DNA from: Casuarina equisetifolia
Lineage: Eukaryota > Streptophyta > Magnoliopsida > Fagales > Casuarinaceae
NCBI GenBank assembly: GCA_028551475.1
Contig: CM052362.1
Span: 7,811,354 to 7,875,353, forward strand
Reading direction: 5' to 3'
DNA: 64,000 nt
The notes beneath the pieces were generated by a model. That model had not been told where the DNA came from and did not search any database. It saw only the letters and a list, made by a program, of their open reading frames with translations. Both the position numbers and the translations under genes were made by a program. Position 1 is the stretch's first letter, and each line of letters begins with the position of its first letter. Shown here piece by piece: positions 1 to 11,877 of the stretch.

Positions 1-351
1 AACTCTTCCCCCTTTATATAGATTGTCTAACCGACTTTGTCTACCGCGTACTGCCTGAAAATCGGCTTCTCCATGTTTCCAGTTTCTTCATGAATTCGGC
101 GCCTCCACGTTTGATTCATTGTTAAGCATTCTCTAGAGGATACCAGAAGTCAACAATCACGGCTGCTAGACAATTCTTGTGTGGGACCCAACATTTCTTT
201 TCTTCACGCCATAATTCTGGATAATTCCCCTGACTTCACGGCTTGAGAATTCTTCATGTTTTGTCCTTTTATTGTGGGTCCTGTAACCTTGACTTCTTCA
301 TTTCTCTTTTCACATCTTTCGTGGGACCTTATCAGCATTGATTTTCCAACA
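1..351 (-). repeat. LTR (3' LTR in element orientation, truncated by window edge)
   Basis: This stretch matches 1140-1490 at a constant offset of 1139 with no indel and about 5 substitutions. It ends in CCAACA next to the pyrimidine-rich tract at 352-361. Confidence 0.85.
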
Positions 352-612
352 CTCCCCCTCAATGCTGACTTTCTCTCTGCTGGTCCATCTACATGCACTT
401 GCATCTCATGCATATTGCCTTCAAGAGAGATTGCATCTTTAGCAACTTGAGTTCGCCTATCTTGAGAATTTTCTGGCTTCTACGACTCGACGCCTTGATT
501 CCCGATCTGGCCTTCTTTGCTTCAAAACAGCTTCTTTTCACCCTGTCAAGCTCTTAATATGTGCCGATCCAACTTGATCTTGCTTGATCTAGCTCCGAAC
601 CCATCAACCTGG

Positions 613-624
613 GCTCTGATACCA
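613..624 (-). other. Primer-binding site for initiator Met tRNA
   Basis: On the minus strand this reads TGGTATCAGAGC, the standard plant iMet tRNA primer site, two bases after the LTR terminus. It fixes the orientation of the surrounding element. Confidence 0.85.
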
Positions 625-626
625 CT

Positions 627-1490
627 TGTTGGTGCTCCGAGGTACCAATTGTTGGGAACTCCGATATTGCTTGTTAGGATCTTTATTAAAACATCGGAAC
701 TAGATCTAAATAAGCATACATCACACAAGAAGACACAATATTTAGAATGGTTCGGCCAAAGCGTGCCTACGTCCACTGTCACCGTTTTTGCGACGGCCCC
801 TTCTCTTTCTCATTAGAAATATCAGAAGTACATTACAAATTCACTGCTGGAACTTGGGTTGGTTTGAATGCTATAGTGCTGAGTAGCAATACAGGCTGCT
901 GCGTCTCTTGGTGCCTTCACTCGACACACCTCCTGGTGCCTGCTCCTCTCGGAACACCTCCTGGTGCCTTCACTTGGCACACCTCTTGATGCCTTCTGTC
1001 GACGCACCTGCTGATGCCTTCTATCGACACACCTTATGGTGCCTGCACTTGGCACCCCTCCTGGTGCTTGCTCTTAGCACCCCTTTTGGTACCTACGTTG
1101 GGCACTCCTGGTGCCTCGGCTGGGCACACCTTTGGATGGAACTCTTCCCCCTTTATATAGATTGTCTAACCGACTTTGTCTACCGCGTACTGCCTGAAAA
1201 TCGGCTTCTCCATGTTTCCAGTTTCTTCATGAATTCGGCGCCTCCACGTTTGATTCATTGTTAAGCATTTTCTAGAGGATACCAGAAGTCAACAATCACG
1301 GCTACTAGACAATTCTTGTGTGGGACCCAACATTTCTTTTCTTCACGCCATAATTCTGGATAATTCCCCTGACTTCACAGCTTGAGAATTCTTCATGTTT
1401 TGTCCTTTTATTGTGGGTCCTGCAACCTTGACTTCTTCATTTCTCTTTTCACATCTTTCGTGGGACCTTGTCAGCATTGATTTTCCAACA
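627..1490 (-). repeat. Complete 864-bp LTR (5' LTR in element orientation)
   Basis: The LTR runs from TGTTGG at 627 to CCAACA at 1490, giving perfect 6-bp terminal inverted repeats. It is unusually long relative to the 275-bp interior. The plus-strand flank after it starts AAATTGACC. The target-site duplication cannot be tested because the other end lies outside the window. Confidence 0.85.
901..1134. repeat. Degenerate minisatellite inside the LTR
   Basis: About a dozen imperfect units of the form ACACCTCCTGGTGCCT with 15-25 bp spacing. Each unit contains a short self-complementary core (GGCACC/GGTGCC-like), so a folded transcript could form serial small hairpins. No function is implied beyond LTR structure. 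Confidence 0.6.
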
Positions 1491-1656
1491 AAATTGACCT
1501 CACCGTTCAACCTACACGTCCTATCATAATTAAATTCAAGCAACTACAGCCTTGACGCCTAAGTCATACATTTCATGATAAATTGGCCGTCCCAGAAAGC
1601 CAATAATGATAAGGTAAAACTACAACAACCCCAAACTGCACAACTTTCACCCAACC

Positions 1657-3793
1657 ATGGCTTTCCATCCGCAAATGCTGCTGCTTCCCCACTTGATGAT
1701 CACTATTTTGCTCTTTCTCCTAATCCCTTGCATAGCTCAACTATCATTCAATTTCACCGATTTCTCCCGGACTGGCAACGAATCTATAAAATTGTCAGGA
1801 AATGCTACTATCGAAAGGTTCTATCATCCAACTCACGCCAAATGCAGTCAACAACTGGGGTCGAGCTAGGTATTCAGAGATGATGCATCTCTGGGAAAGT
1901 AGCACAGGTAAGGTCTCGAAGTTCACTACCAGATTCTCTTTCATAATATATTCGGAAGGTAGTGGCAAATATTCAGATGGGCTGACGTTCTTCCTCTCAA
2001 GCCCCGCTTTTCCTCCGCCTCATCCTACAGATGGCTCTGGCCTAGGCCTTGTGAGCCGAGACCAAATGGAAGACTCCAGTTTCCTAGCTGCAAATAGATT
2101 CGTTGCAGTTGAGTTTGATACTTTTGGGAATCCTATGTGGGATCCGCCTTATCTTAAAGGTGAGCACGTTGGTATCGACATCAACAATCTAACATCTCAG
2201 AATGCTACATCATGGTATTGCATGATTAAAGAGAATATAACGTATAGCTCCAGTGTTAGTTATGATCCGATTACACAGAACTTAAGTGTAACCTTCACTG
2301 GATTCACTAGTGATACCACACCAATAACGCAGCACCTTTCTTCTACAGTTGATTTAGCAAATAACTTACCAGAATGGATTGAATTTGGCTTCTCGTCCTC
2401 AACTGGGTTGATATCCGAGTATCATATTCTTTGTTCATGGTCTTTTGAGTCGACAGCACCTCTTTTCGTTAAGAAATCTCAGCAGTTAAACAAGAAAGAA
2501 AATAAAGGCAAGGCTAAATTGGTGGTGGGGCTGAGCGTGGGTGCTTCCGTTTTAATTATTACTTTCGGGTTGATTTGGGCCATTTGGCTTATAAAAAGGA
2601 AGAATCGATCCAGAGGAGGAAGAGAGGATATAGGTTTTGATCTTGCCATGGACGACGAATTTGAACGCAGTATTGGACCAAGGAAATTTTCATATAAAGA
2701 TTTGTTTATTGCCACAAAGAACTTTGCAGAGGAAAATAAGCTTGGAGAAGGAGGGTTTGGTGGGGTTTATAAAGGATTTTTAAGAGAACAGAATCGCTAT
2801 GTTGCCGTTAAGAGGGTATCCAACGGATCCAGACAAGGAATGAAGGAATATGCATCTGAGGTGAAGAGCATCAGTCGACTGAGGCACAGAAATTTGGTGC
2901 AATTCATTGGCTGGTGCCACGAAAAGAAAGATCTCCTTCTCATTTACGAGTTCATGTCAAAGGGCAGCTTGGACTCCCATCTTTTCAGAGGCAAAAGCTT
3001 ATTAACATGGGCGACAAGGTACAACATTGCTCAAGGTTTGGCAATGGCGTTGCTGTACCTGCACGAAGAATGGGAACAGTGCGTTTTGCATAGGGACATA
3101 AAGTCAAGCAACGTTATGTTAGACTCATCTTTCTATGCAAAGCTTGGAGATTTCGGATTAGCTAGGATGGTGAACCATGAGAAAGGATCACAAACCACGG
3201 CTTTGGCCGGGACCATGGGCTATATGGCTCCTGAGTGTGTTGTCTCGGGGAAGGCTAGCAAGGAGTCGGATATATATAGTTTTGGGGTAGTGGCTTTGGA
3301 GATAGCTTGTGGAAGAAAAGCCATCGAACCAAATGCTAGAGAGGACGAAATAATTTTATTAGAGTGGGTTTGGGAGCTCTATGAAAGGGGACAACTTCTT
3401 GATGCAGCCGACCCCAGACTGTGTGGAGAGTTTCAAGAGGAGCAAATGGAACGGTTGATTGTTGTCGGGCTCTGGTGTGCACATCCAGATTGTGGTCTCA
3501 GGCCTTCGATAAGGAAAGCCATTAATGTCCTCGATTTTGAATCTCCATTACCCACTGATCTTACGCCAAGGATGGCCGTTCCAGCCTATCTTGCCCGTCC
3601 AAGGAGGGCATCTCTGTCTGCGGCTAGTGCTTCTGAAGTTCAGCAAGATAAGTCTTCAAGCTACGGTAGTTATGTAGGTTCCTCCCCGTTTTCTACGTCT
3701 TCTGCAGCTTCTTCTACATCTACAGAACTTTTGCACTCGCAGGGGGTTGACCAACACCAGGTAAATATCTTGGGAACACAAATAAGCATTTAA
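1657..3793 (+). CDS. L-type lectin-domain receptor kinase (class IX-like), with an internal frameshift
   Basis: An intronless receptor kinase that would bind ligand outside the plasma membrane and phosphorylate targets inside. The ATG at 1657 opens a signal peptide (hydrophobic MLLLPHLMITILLFLLIP) and the first lectin beta strand (LSFNFTDFS). That frame stops at 1869. The remaining 663 codons lie in another frame, from 1802 to 3793. Homology passes from one frame to the other near 1813, where one base too many or two too few are present. In the 663-aa part the legume-lectin fold spans about 1-220 (SDGLTFFLS, FVAVEFDT), a membrane segment about 239-265, and a kinase domain about 305-575. The kinase has P-loop GEGGFG at 315-320, Lys337 in VAVK, HRD at 430-432, DFG at 450-452 and APE at 476-478. 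A Ser-rich tail follows. The kinase looks catalytically complete. It is either a recent pseudogene or allele, or there is a base error at 1813. The LTR at 1490 lies 167 bp upstream. Confidence 0.85.
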
Positions 3794-5739
3794 TGTAGGT
3801 GCTAAATAATTTCATAACTTAAGAAGTAAGAACTAGTGCGAAATTTATTCTGCTCTCCTGATTTTCTTCATCGCCTAGGCATTTTGCGTGTACGAGACAA
3901 TAAAAGTGAGTCTTTAGGTCAAAAAGTGGTACCATAGCATTTTATCCTGTCATAATCGTACCTAATCTACTAACAAATTGACGGACTTCACTCGACGTTA
4001 ACGCACAGAGATGCCTGAAAAAGTTCAACATTTAAAAGACCAAGGATAATTTTCAAAGGTCGTGGATATATTTGTCATCTATGGTTTATAATCTTGAACG
4101 GCTTCGCGTGTTCTTCACCTTCACAGGGTGAAATCTTGGAATCTCTGCCGACGCAGCTGGAACAGGTACGGGAATAGATTTGGCAACAGGTGGCACCAAA
4201 GGGCGAAGCGCTAATTTTGTTGCCGACAGCTCTGAAGCAATGAAGTCATGTGGGCTGCGTAAGGATGCTGCTACTCATCCTTAGGTCTCAAATTTTTTAT
4301 ATCCGAGTACTTGGAAGTTAAAGTAAGTTGCTTATATTCCATCTTCAGTCCCATATTGCCAAAGATTACTTCTAACTTTTGCTTTACATTATAGTTCATT
4401 GAGTGTAATAATTTTTGTTTTCTACTAATGGCTATACATTTATGTTAGTCAATTATGAATTTCTTCAAAGTTTTGTACACACCTGGCAAGTTTATGTTAC
4501 GAGGGGTTCAATATTACATCTTGTCTTATGTATTTTTCTAGTAGATTTAGCATTCAAGTCAACTTGTACTATCAATATAAATGACAAGAATAGTCCTTTT
4601 TTAAATAAAATAAAAAAGGTTACTTCAAAATATCATCACAAGAAATTTATTGCATACAAGATTGACTACAAGTTTAAAAAAAAAATTAAAAAAATGGATG
4701 TTGATCATTCGTACTTTGTAGAGTTAAATTTCAAATACTCTCTCTTTTTTCTTAGACAAAAAGAAAAATAATTAAGACATATGTTGAAATTAAATTTTAA
4801 AATTCGAGCATATTTATTGTGTTCGGGTTTTCAATGATTCGTTTCTAAAAAAATTTTCCCAACTTAGTATATTATAAAAATATATATTATTGCACTTAAA
4901 GTTTAAAATAAAACTTCAAGCTGTCTCCCAAACTCCAACTAAGATACACATAAAATCTCAGTTCAAGAAACCATCTACCTTAGTGTTAATGCTGTCAAAC
5001 TTTGTAAGCATTGCAATTATCAACACGACTACCTTAGTTGAAGCCAGTGTAGTATGGGGCCAAAGTGGCCCTAACCTTAAGCCATTCCAAACTCCTCACA
5101 CTCCTTTTACCGGAAAAAAAAAATATCCAGAACTCCGTGAATACACAAGATACAAGAAAGACAATAATATTCAACCATTGAAATTTTTTTGGTGAAACAT
5201 TAAGTATAATATATCACCAATTGAAATATAACATGGTTCATCACAACATCATCATCCAAGATTGTAATTTTTATCTTATTTTAATATTCCTTTATAGTAA
5301 TCTTATAATGAATATCTCTCAAAAGAGTCTACATTTTTTTATTAAAAAGATGAAGGAAAAGAAGAATTACAATCAACAAAGAGAGCATTGGCTTATTAAA
5401 TAAATCCCTTGGTTGTTTAGTAAATTAGTACAAGTCTAAGTTCATCAATATGTCTGATACATATATTGTTCTGCACAGTAAGCATTTGTTTACCTTGGTT
5501 TTTTTTTTTTAACTTAAATAACTCCCACACCCTTTTATGCACTTTTGGGATGTGGAACCTGGGTTATAAATATTTCTATTCCCAGTACAGATTATAATCT
5601 TTCTATTATTTTCTCTTTTATTTGAGTCTTCGTAGCTTCTCTTTACCCTCCTCTCAATAAACTTCTCGTTTTCTTACCTAACCTATGAAAATGGCATTAG
5701 AGTTTGTCCCTCAATTACAAAGGCGGATGTTGGTGGGAA
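3794..5739. other. AT-rich intergenic DNA
   Basis: No open frame here resembles a known protein, and those present are low complexity (Lys/Phe/Ile-rich). I see only poly-A/poly-T runs and no LTR ends or tRNA-like structure. Confidence 0.6.
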
Positions 5740-6674
5740 CTTGTCACTACTACTTACCAACAATCGGTTTGAACATGACGTGCGTGATGCTACATGTTGA
5801 TAGTATTATTACCAACCTTACCACTAAGCTAATAGTACTCAAACTTGAGCTCTAGTTGTATTGCACTCTTTCTAACTTCTAAAAATTCTTTGGATCCTTC
5901 AAAGATTCTTATTAAGGTTGGTATTGCATTCTTTATAACTTTTGAAGATTCTTTTGATCCTCACAAATATTCTTATTAAGGCTGAATGGGACTTCATGAG
6001 AAACTCGAGATTGGAATCTAATGACTTAGATGGCACTATGTGGGCATATTTCTAATATCATAAATGAGCAAGTAATAGGAAGAATAGACCTTGTTGACTA
6101 ATCGAGGGAATGGGAAGCTTGGGAGGAGTGATATCATGTGTTGGATTTGTTAGGCATGATTTTTTCAATAACAAAAGGATGAAGACTCTTACAAGGCTAA
6201 TCATGTAATAAAAAGGCAAGCTTTTTGTAATCAACTAAATGGTTATATAGAGGTTCACTTTTCCTTGGAACAAAACATTTCCAATATTGAGTTTGCTAAA
6301 CTATCATAGGAAAATAATCATCTTTCCTTGTGGTTTCCAGTAGAAACCCACAAGGAACTTGTCAATACAACTTATTGGTGATTAGGTTGATCGTAACATG
6401 CATGATGCAATAGGCTGATAATATTATTACCAACCTTTACCACAAGGATGGTATTACATTCTTTATAACTTCTAAATATTCTTTGGATCCTCCCAAAAGA
6501 TTCTTATTAAAGATGGTATTACGTTCTTTATGACTTTTGAAGATTCTTTGGATCCTCCCAAATATTCTTATTAAGGTTGAATGGGACTTCTCATGAAATT
6601 GAAGATTGGAATCTAATGACTTGGATGGTACAATGTGAGCATATTTTCAATGTCATAAATGAGCAAGTAATGGG
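5740..6674. repeat. Tandem array of about 0.6-kb units, left part
   Basis: One full unit and part of a second. The landmark GAGCAAGTAATRGGAAGAAT recurs at 6066 and 6661 (period 595 bp), and the landmark ATTATTACCAACCTT near 5810 recurs near 6424. Shared phrases include TTCTTTGGATCCTCCCAAA and GGTTATATRRAGGTTCA. No coding sequence is evident. The second unit is split at 6674 by the Copia element and resumes at 11878. Confidence 0.75.
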
Positions 6675-6937
6675 TGTTGAGGAATTAGTTTCAGCCACAT
6701 CAATAAATAACTACATCCTTCTAGCTCATCCTCCAGCTAAGCATAACTGACTTAATTGACGAGCTATTAGATTACCAAATTCTATTAAACTGTTGTAACT
6801 TAATCCACTTTAGTTAAGCCTCATGTAATCTCTATATGAACTACTTTCGTAGCTATAATCTTCAAGCAATTCATTTGAGTAAAACTCAAAGCATTAAGGT
6901 TACTGTAAACTTTCTCTATTTTCTGTAAATTTCCACT
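6675..6937 (+). repeat. Copia 5' LTR
   Basis: 263 bp, starting TGTTGAGGAATT. It aligns gap-free with 11615-11877 with about 33 substitutions. The inner boundary is set by the matching target duplication at the other end, although a CA two bases earlier is an alternative terminus. Confidence 0.8.
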
Positions 6938-9900
6938 AATATTGAGCCAAAGCCTCCCACTTTGTTTTATTTTATTTTTTTTCGTTTTCCTTTTTCTGTC
7001 ATGGCATATAAGCTCCTTTACCCTTTTCCTACTGGAGTTAATCTCTCCAACTTCGTCTCCCTCAAACTTACTACTACAAACTTCATTCCATGGTATATTC
7101 AAATAAATTGTCCACTAAATACCTATCGTCTTACTAGTTTTGCCACCAGAGAGATCAAACCATTGTCTCATGTCATTACCATTGATGATACCACCATCCT
7201 TAATCCCGCCTTTGACCAGTGGGAGTAGAGTGACAAATAGTTCGCACCTAACTTATAAGCACTCTCTTTGAAGAGATTATTGGCCTCGTTTTTTAACTTC
7301 ATCATGCTGCAAATGTTTGGCCAACTTTTTGTGACCACTTTGTGCAACAAACCACAGCTAAAGAATATGAAATCCAAACCAAACTTCATAATTTGACCAA
7401 ATATGGCAAAGTCCTCTCGGTGTACATTATTGAATTTCAAGCCCTTTTGATCAGTTTAGCGCCATGGGTAAGCCACTCACTAACTCTGACAAGACATATT
7501 GTCTTCTACAAGGACTTGATAGGGAGTATGAATCTTTCCTCACTGCCATGTTTCATCCTCCAGTTCCACCTTATGGTGATGTTATGGCATAACTCTAGGC
7601 CTACGATGCTCATCATGTTCGTTTCAATCCAACTATAGATCACTCTTTTGCATTTTTTTACTCAACGAACTTCTCGCTTTAATGGCCACTCCTCCAACCG
7701 AGTGCGTGGTAACTCCACTCAATCTTCTTCCCACTCTTTCTCTTCCCATGGACGCAGGTTTACTCCTTCCACACAACAAGGGAAATAATCTTGTCACTCC
7801 AATCCTCCATTAACTCAAAGTTCAAATGTCATCATTTGTCAAATCTGCTCTAAAAAAGGTCACTCGGCTATTGACTGCTTCAGGTGCTTTGATCATGCCT
7901 ATCAGTCCAATGATATTCCTTAGGCCTTAACTACTCTTCATCTTAATGATGATCCTTTTGATTGTGAAGAATGGATTCCTAACTCAAGAGCCAACATTCA
8001 TGTTACTACTAACACAGGTAATCTTCATCATTCTTCCTCTTATCATGGATCAAACAAAATTCAGGTTGGGAATGGTGATATGTTAGATATCACCCACATT
8101 GGTTCTGGTTTTCTGCCAACACTTCTATACCTTTGTGTGATGTGCTAGTAGCTCCACAAGTGAAATGAAATCTACTCTTTGTGTCCAAACTCATAGCATA
8201 CTTCTCTTGTTACTTCATTTTTATTAAAGACTATTTCTATATCAAGGATCTGTAGAGTCACAGAACCCTGGAGAAGGGACTCAAGCACAAAGGCTTATAC
8301 ACCCTATCTAATACTAATTTCCAAGTATTCTTCTCAAATAAACATTACTCAGCTACTCTTGGAGTCTGGCATCAATGCCTAGGCCACCTAGGAGCTAAAG
8401 TTCTATCCTATCTTCAACACAATAAGCACATTCTTGTGACTTCTACTTAATTTGATTTTTGTAACTCTTGTGCTCTCAACAAAAGTTGTAAACTTCCATT
8501 TGTTGAGTCTCACTCCTGGTCTAGCTATCCCTTGGAACAAATCCATAGTGATCTCTAGGGACCAGCACCAATTTCTTTTGTACAAGGCTTCCGCTATTAT
8601 CTTCTTTTTGTTGATGATTTTACTAGATATTCATGGATCTATCCACTAAAGTAAAAAAAAGGATTTTTTTTTTCTATTTTTGTCTAATTTCAAGTACTTG
8701 TTGAAAAACAGTTTGCTGCCTCTATCAAGATTCTCCAAATTGATGGTGGTAGAGAATATGTTAACTCAGCCAAGACTTCCTATTTGGTTGCTCATGGCAA
8801 TCAACACAAACTCACTTGTCCTCATACCTCAAAGCAAAACAGCATAGTTAAGAGAAAACACAACCACATTGTGGAGTTAGGCCTAACCATGTTGAGTACT
8901 TCTCATCTTCCCAAAAGATATTGGTTTGAGGCCTTCTCCACAATTACCTTTCTCATAAACCGTCTTCCCTCACCAAACCTTGGTCAGAAATCTCCCTTCT
9001 TCCTCTTATTCCACAAAAAACCCAACTATTCACACCTTAAAGTGTTTGGCTGTTATTGTTTTCCCTACTTGTGAGACTATATGCCTAACAAACTTGTAGC
9101 CTGCTCCTTACAATGAATTTTTGTGAAATACCATGAGCTCTATAAGGGTTATCATTACTTACACTACCCTACTAGCCGAGTCTATATATCTCGACATGTT
9201 CTATTTGATAAACTTGTTTTCCTTATGCCAGCACTCTTCAGCCGCCTACATCTACTATTATCCCAAGTTCTTATACTGATTTTCTTATTTGCCCTTCTAA
9301 TAGTCTCTCTTTTGTTACACCCAATACAAATTCTGCAAGTTTTTCCTCTACTTTAACTAGTATAGATTCTGCAACAATTCCTTATAAGGCATCCACACTC
9401 CTTTTTACCTTTTCCTCTCTAGGTGTACCATCTAAGGTAGAAAAGTCTTTTATCTCCAAAACCACCTTCCACTATAACCATCCAGCCTATTACTGTTATC
9501 TCACATGCAATTCCTACTGCCTCTCCATGCTCTCCTGTCTCAACTTAGTGTCCCCCTTTGTAGTCTTGTCCCCTTCACTTTATTCCTACAGACATTCCTG
9601 AATCTCTTAGTCCTTCACCTATTATAACAACTCACCACAGCTTCCTTTCTATTGATTCCCCTCATGTTCAACCCTATGCTCCATTAATCCCAAACACTCT
9701 TGACAGTTCCTCTACTAGTTCCTCTTCTACCAATTTAATCATTAAACCCCCTAGCTTATCACCTATTACTCTTTCATTTCTACCTCCCCATACTTCTAAT
9801 TCGGTCACATATCCCAACCTTTCACAACATCTTAGCCCCACACATTCTATTGTCTCCCATCCAAAATCTACCTCCACCATAGTGACCTGAGCTAGAAATG

Positions 9901-11488
9901 GTATTTTCAAACCCAACCCTAAATATGCTCTCACTACAGCCCTCACAACTCCTTCAGTTCCCACCAATATTCAAGAGGCATTTGCTCATCCAAGGTGTTA
10001 TGCAGCAATGATGGATGAAATGGCTACATTATAGCAAACCAAGACTTGGATCCTAGTACCCCACCAACCTGGAATGCATACAGTTGGCTGTAAATAGGTT
10101 TTTAAGCCTAAAATGTTAGCAGATGGCTTTCTTTCTCACCTCAAGGCCAAACTTATGGCCAAGGGATTTCATCAAGTTGAAAGGCTAGATTATTTTAATA
10201 CATTTTCTCCAGTGGTTCGACCTACCACCATTAGACTTGTTCTTTCTTTGGCAACTACTTTTCACTAGCCTATACAATAATGTCTTAAATGCATTTCTTC
10301 ACGGATACCTGGATACCCCAATATATATGGAGTAGCCCCCAAGCTTTATTGACTCCTCAAATCCCTATGTTGTCTGCTCTTTTCACCCTGCACTTTGTGG
10401 CTTAAAACAAGCCCCAAGAGCATGGTTTGATCGCTTCAGCTCTTATCTCTTAGAATATGGTTTCTTTTGCTCCTCCTATGATCCATCCTTATTCATCTCC
10501 ACTTATGCTAACACAGTCTTGTGGCTTCTTTTATATGTTGATGACTTGCTTATAACAGGTAACTCCAATACAACTGTTGCTTATCTTATTGCTCACCTTT
10601 GCAATAACTTTCCTCTCAAATCCTTAGGCAAAACACATTATTTTTTGGGAATTGAAATTATCTCTCTTCTACATGGTATTCTCCTTACTCAAAGATAGAT
10701 TTTGGATATTCTGAAATGTGCAACAATGTTGTACAATAAACGCATAGCCACACCACTTGCAACTAAGCCTCTTTCCTTAAAGAATCCCACCCAGCCTTGT
10801 GTTGCCCTAGTTCTTTTTCGAGGTATCTTAGGAGCATTGCAATATCTTACCCTCACTAGACCTAAAATAGCATTTTCTGTCAATCATCTCTGTTAATCAA
10901 TGCATGCCCCCACAACTTTGGACTATCACAATTTGAAGAGGTTACTAAGATATTTGCATGGCTCTTTCACTATGGGACTTCATTTTAGTTTCAAAAGCAC
11001 CTTGAATCTCTATGGTTACAATGATTTAGATTAGGCTAGCTGCAGATCCATTCAATGCTCTACATCAAGTTTATGCTTCTTCTTAGGCAACAACTTAATC
11101 TTTTAGAGCTCAAAACGTCAGTCTATTGTGGTCAAGTCTTCCATAGAAGCAAATATCGAGCTTTAGCCTCTGCCACTACTGAGTCAACTTGGTTGTGCTC
11201 CTTACTCCGTGACCATGGAATTTTTCAATCTCAGTCAACAGTTCTTTACTGTGATAACATGGTAGCACTGAAACTAACAATAAAGCCAACACTTCATGGC
11301 AGAAAAAAAACATGTGGAAGTTGATTTCCACTTGTCCGTGAGAAGGTTGCCCTTAATCTTATCACCACCAAATATATTCCAACAAAACAACAAATAGCTT
11401 ATATTCTAACAAAACCTCTCTGCAAACCAACCTTCCTTTTCCTAAGAAATAAACTTGGCTTACTATCCACACCAAGCTCACCAGAGCA

Positions 11489-11614
11489 TGTTGAGAAATC
11501 AGTTCCAGCCATATCAAGATCTAATTGCAAAAGTCCTAACTCACCAGAGCATGTTGAGAACTTAATTCCAGCCATATCAGGCTCTAACTCTAGAAGTTCT
11601 GACTCAATGGAGCA
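11489..11614 (+). repeat. Two 63-bp units leading into the Copia 3' LTR
   Basis: Segments starting TGTTGAGAA at 11489 and 11552 are spaced exactly 63 bp apart and from the LTR start at 11615. Both resemble the first 60 bp of the LTR plus its upstream junction (AGAGCATG), as if the interior-LTR junction had been tandemly triplicated. Confidence 0.75.
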
Positions 11615-11877
11615 TGTTAAGGAATTAGTTTCAACCACATCAACAAACAACTGCATCCCTCCAGCTCAGCCTCTAACTAAGCATAACTGACTTAACTGCT
11701 GAGCTATTAGATTACCAAATTCTATTAAACTGTTTTAATTTAATCCACTTTAGTTAAGCCTTTTGTAATCTCTATATAAACTGCTCTTGCAGTTGTAATA
11801 TTTAAGCAATGCATTTGAGTAAAACTCATAGAATCAAGGTTACTGTAAACTTTCTCTCTTTTCTGTAAATTTTCATT
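11615..11877 (+). repeat. Copia 3' LTR
   Basis: 263 bp, starting TGTTAAGGAATT and matched to 6675-6937. It is followed by the duplicated target ATGGG and then by the resumed 0.6-kb repeat unit. Confidence 0.85.

Larger units (their letters stand above)
1..1490 (-). mobile_element. Non-autonomous LTR retroelement (SMART/TRIM-like), 3' end beyond the window
   Basis: Two direct repeats (1-351 and the last 351 bases of 627-1490) flank an interior of only about 275 bp. The full LTR starts TGTTGG and ends CCAACA on the plus strand. The base-complement of an initiator-Met tRNA binding site lies 2 bp inside it (613-624), and a pyrimidine run (352-361, a polypurine tract on the minus strand) abuts the other LTR, so the element reads on the minus strand. 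The interior has no gag or pol. The shared 351 bp differ at about 5 sites (roughly 1.4%), so the insertion is recent, well under one million years at usual plant LTR rates. It looks structurally whole but can only have moved with proteins from another element. The family is not recognised; the binding-site type is common in Copia and chromovirus lineages. Confidence 0.8.
6675..11877 (+). mobile_element. Ty1/Copia LTR retrotransposon, old and broken
   Basis: A 5.2-kb element with 263-bp LTRs at both ends and the 5-bp target duplication ATGGG (6670-6674 and 11878-11882). The parts follow Copia order: Gag from about 7001 (PFPTGVNLSNFV), a zinc-knuckle remnant near 7830-7900, protease remnant near 7960-8170, integrase about 8350-9070 (a variant of the GAG-pre-integrase and KRKHNHIVE segments), reverse transcriptase about 9960-10680 (LLYVDDLLITG), and RNase H about 11100-11330. 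A degenerate iMet primer site follows the left LTR. The LTRs differ at about 12-13% of sites, roughly 5 million years at a rate of 1.3e-8. Many breaks are present and it is a fossil. Confidence 0.9.

Noticed and set aside
4415-5195. Two open frames of about 100 codons downstream of the receptor kinase
   Set aside because: They are Lys/Phe/Ile-rich frames in AT-rich DNA with no motif or splice support.
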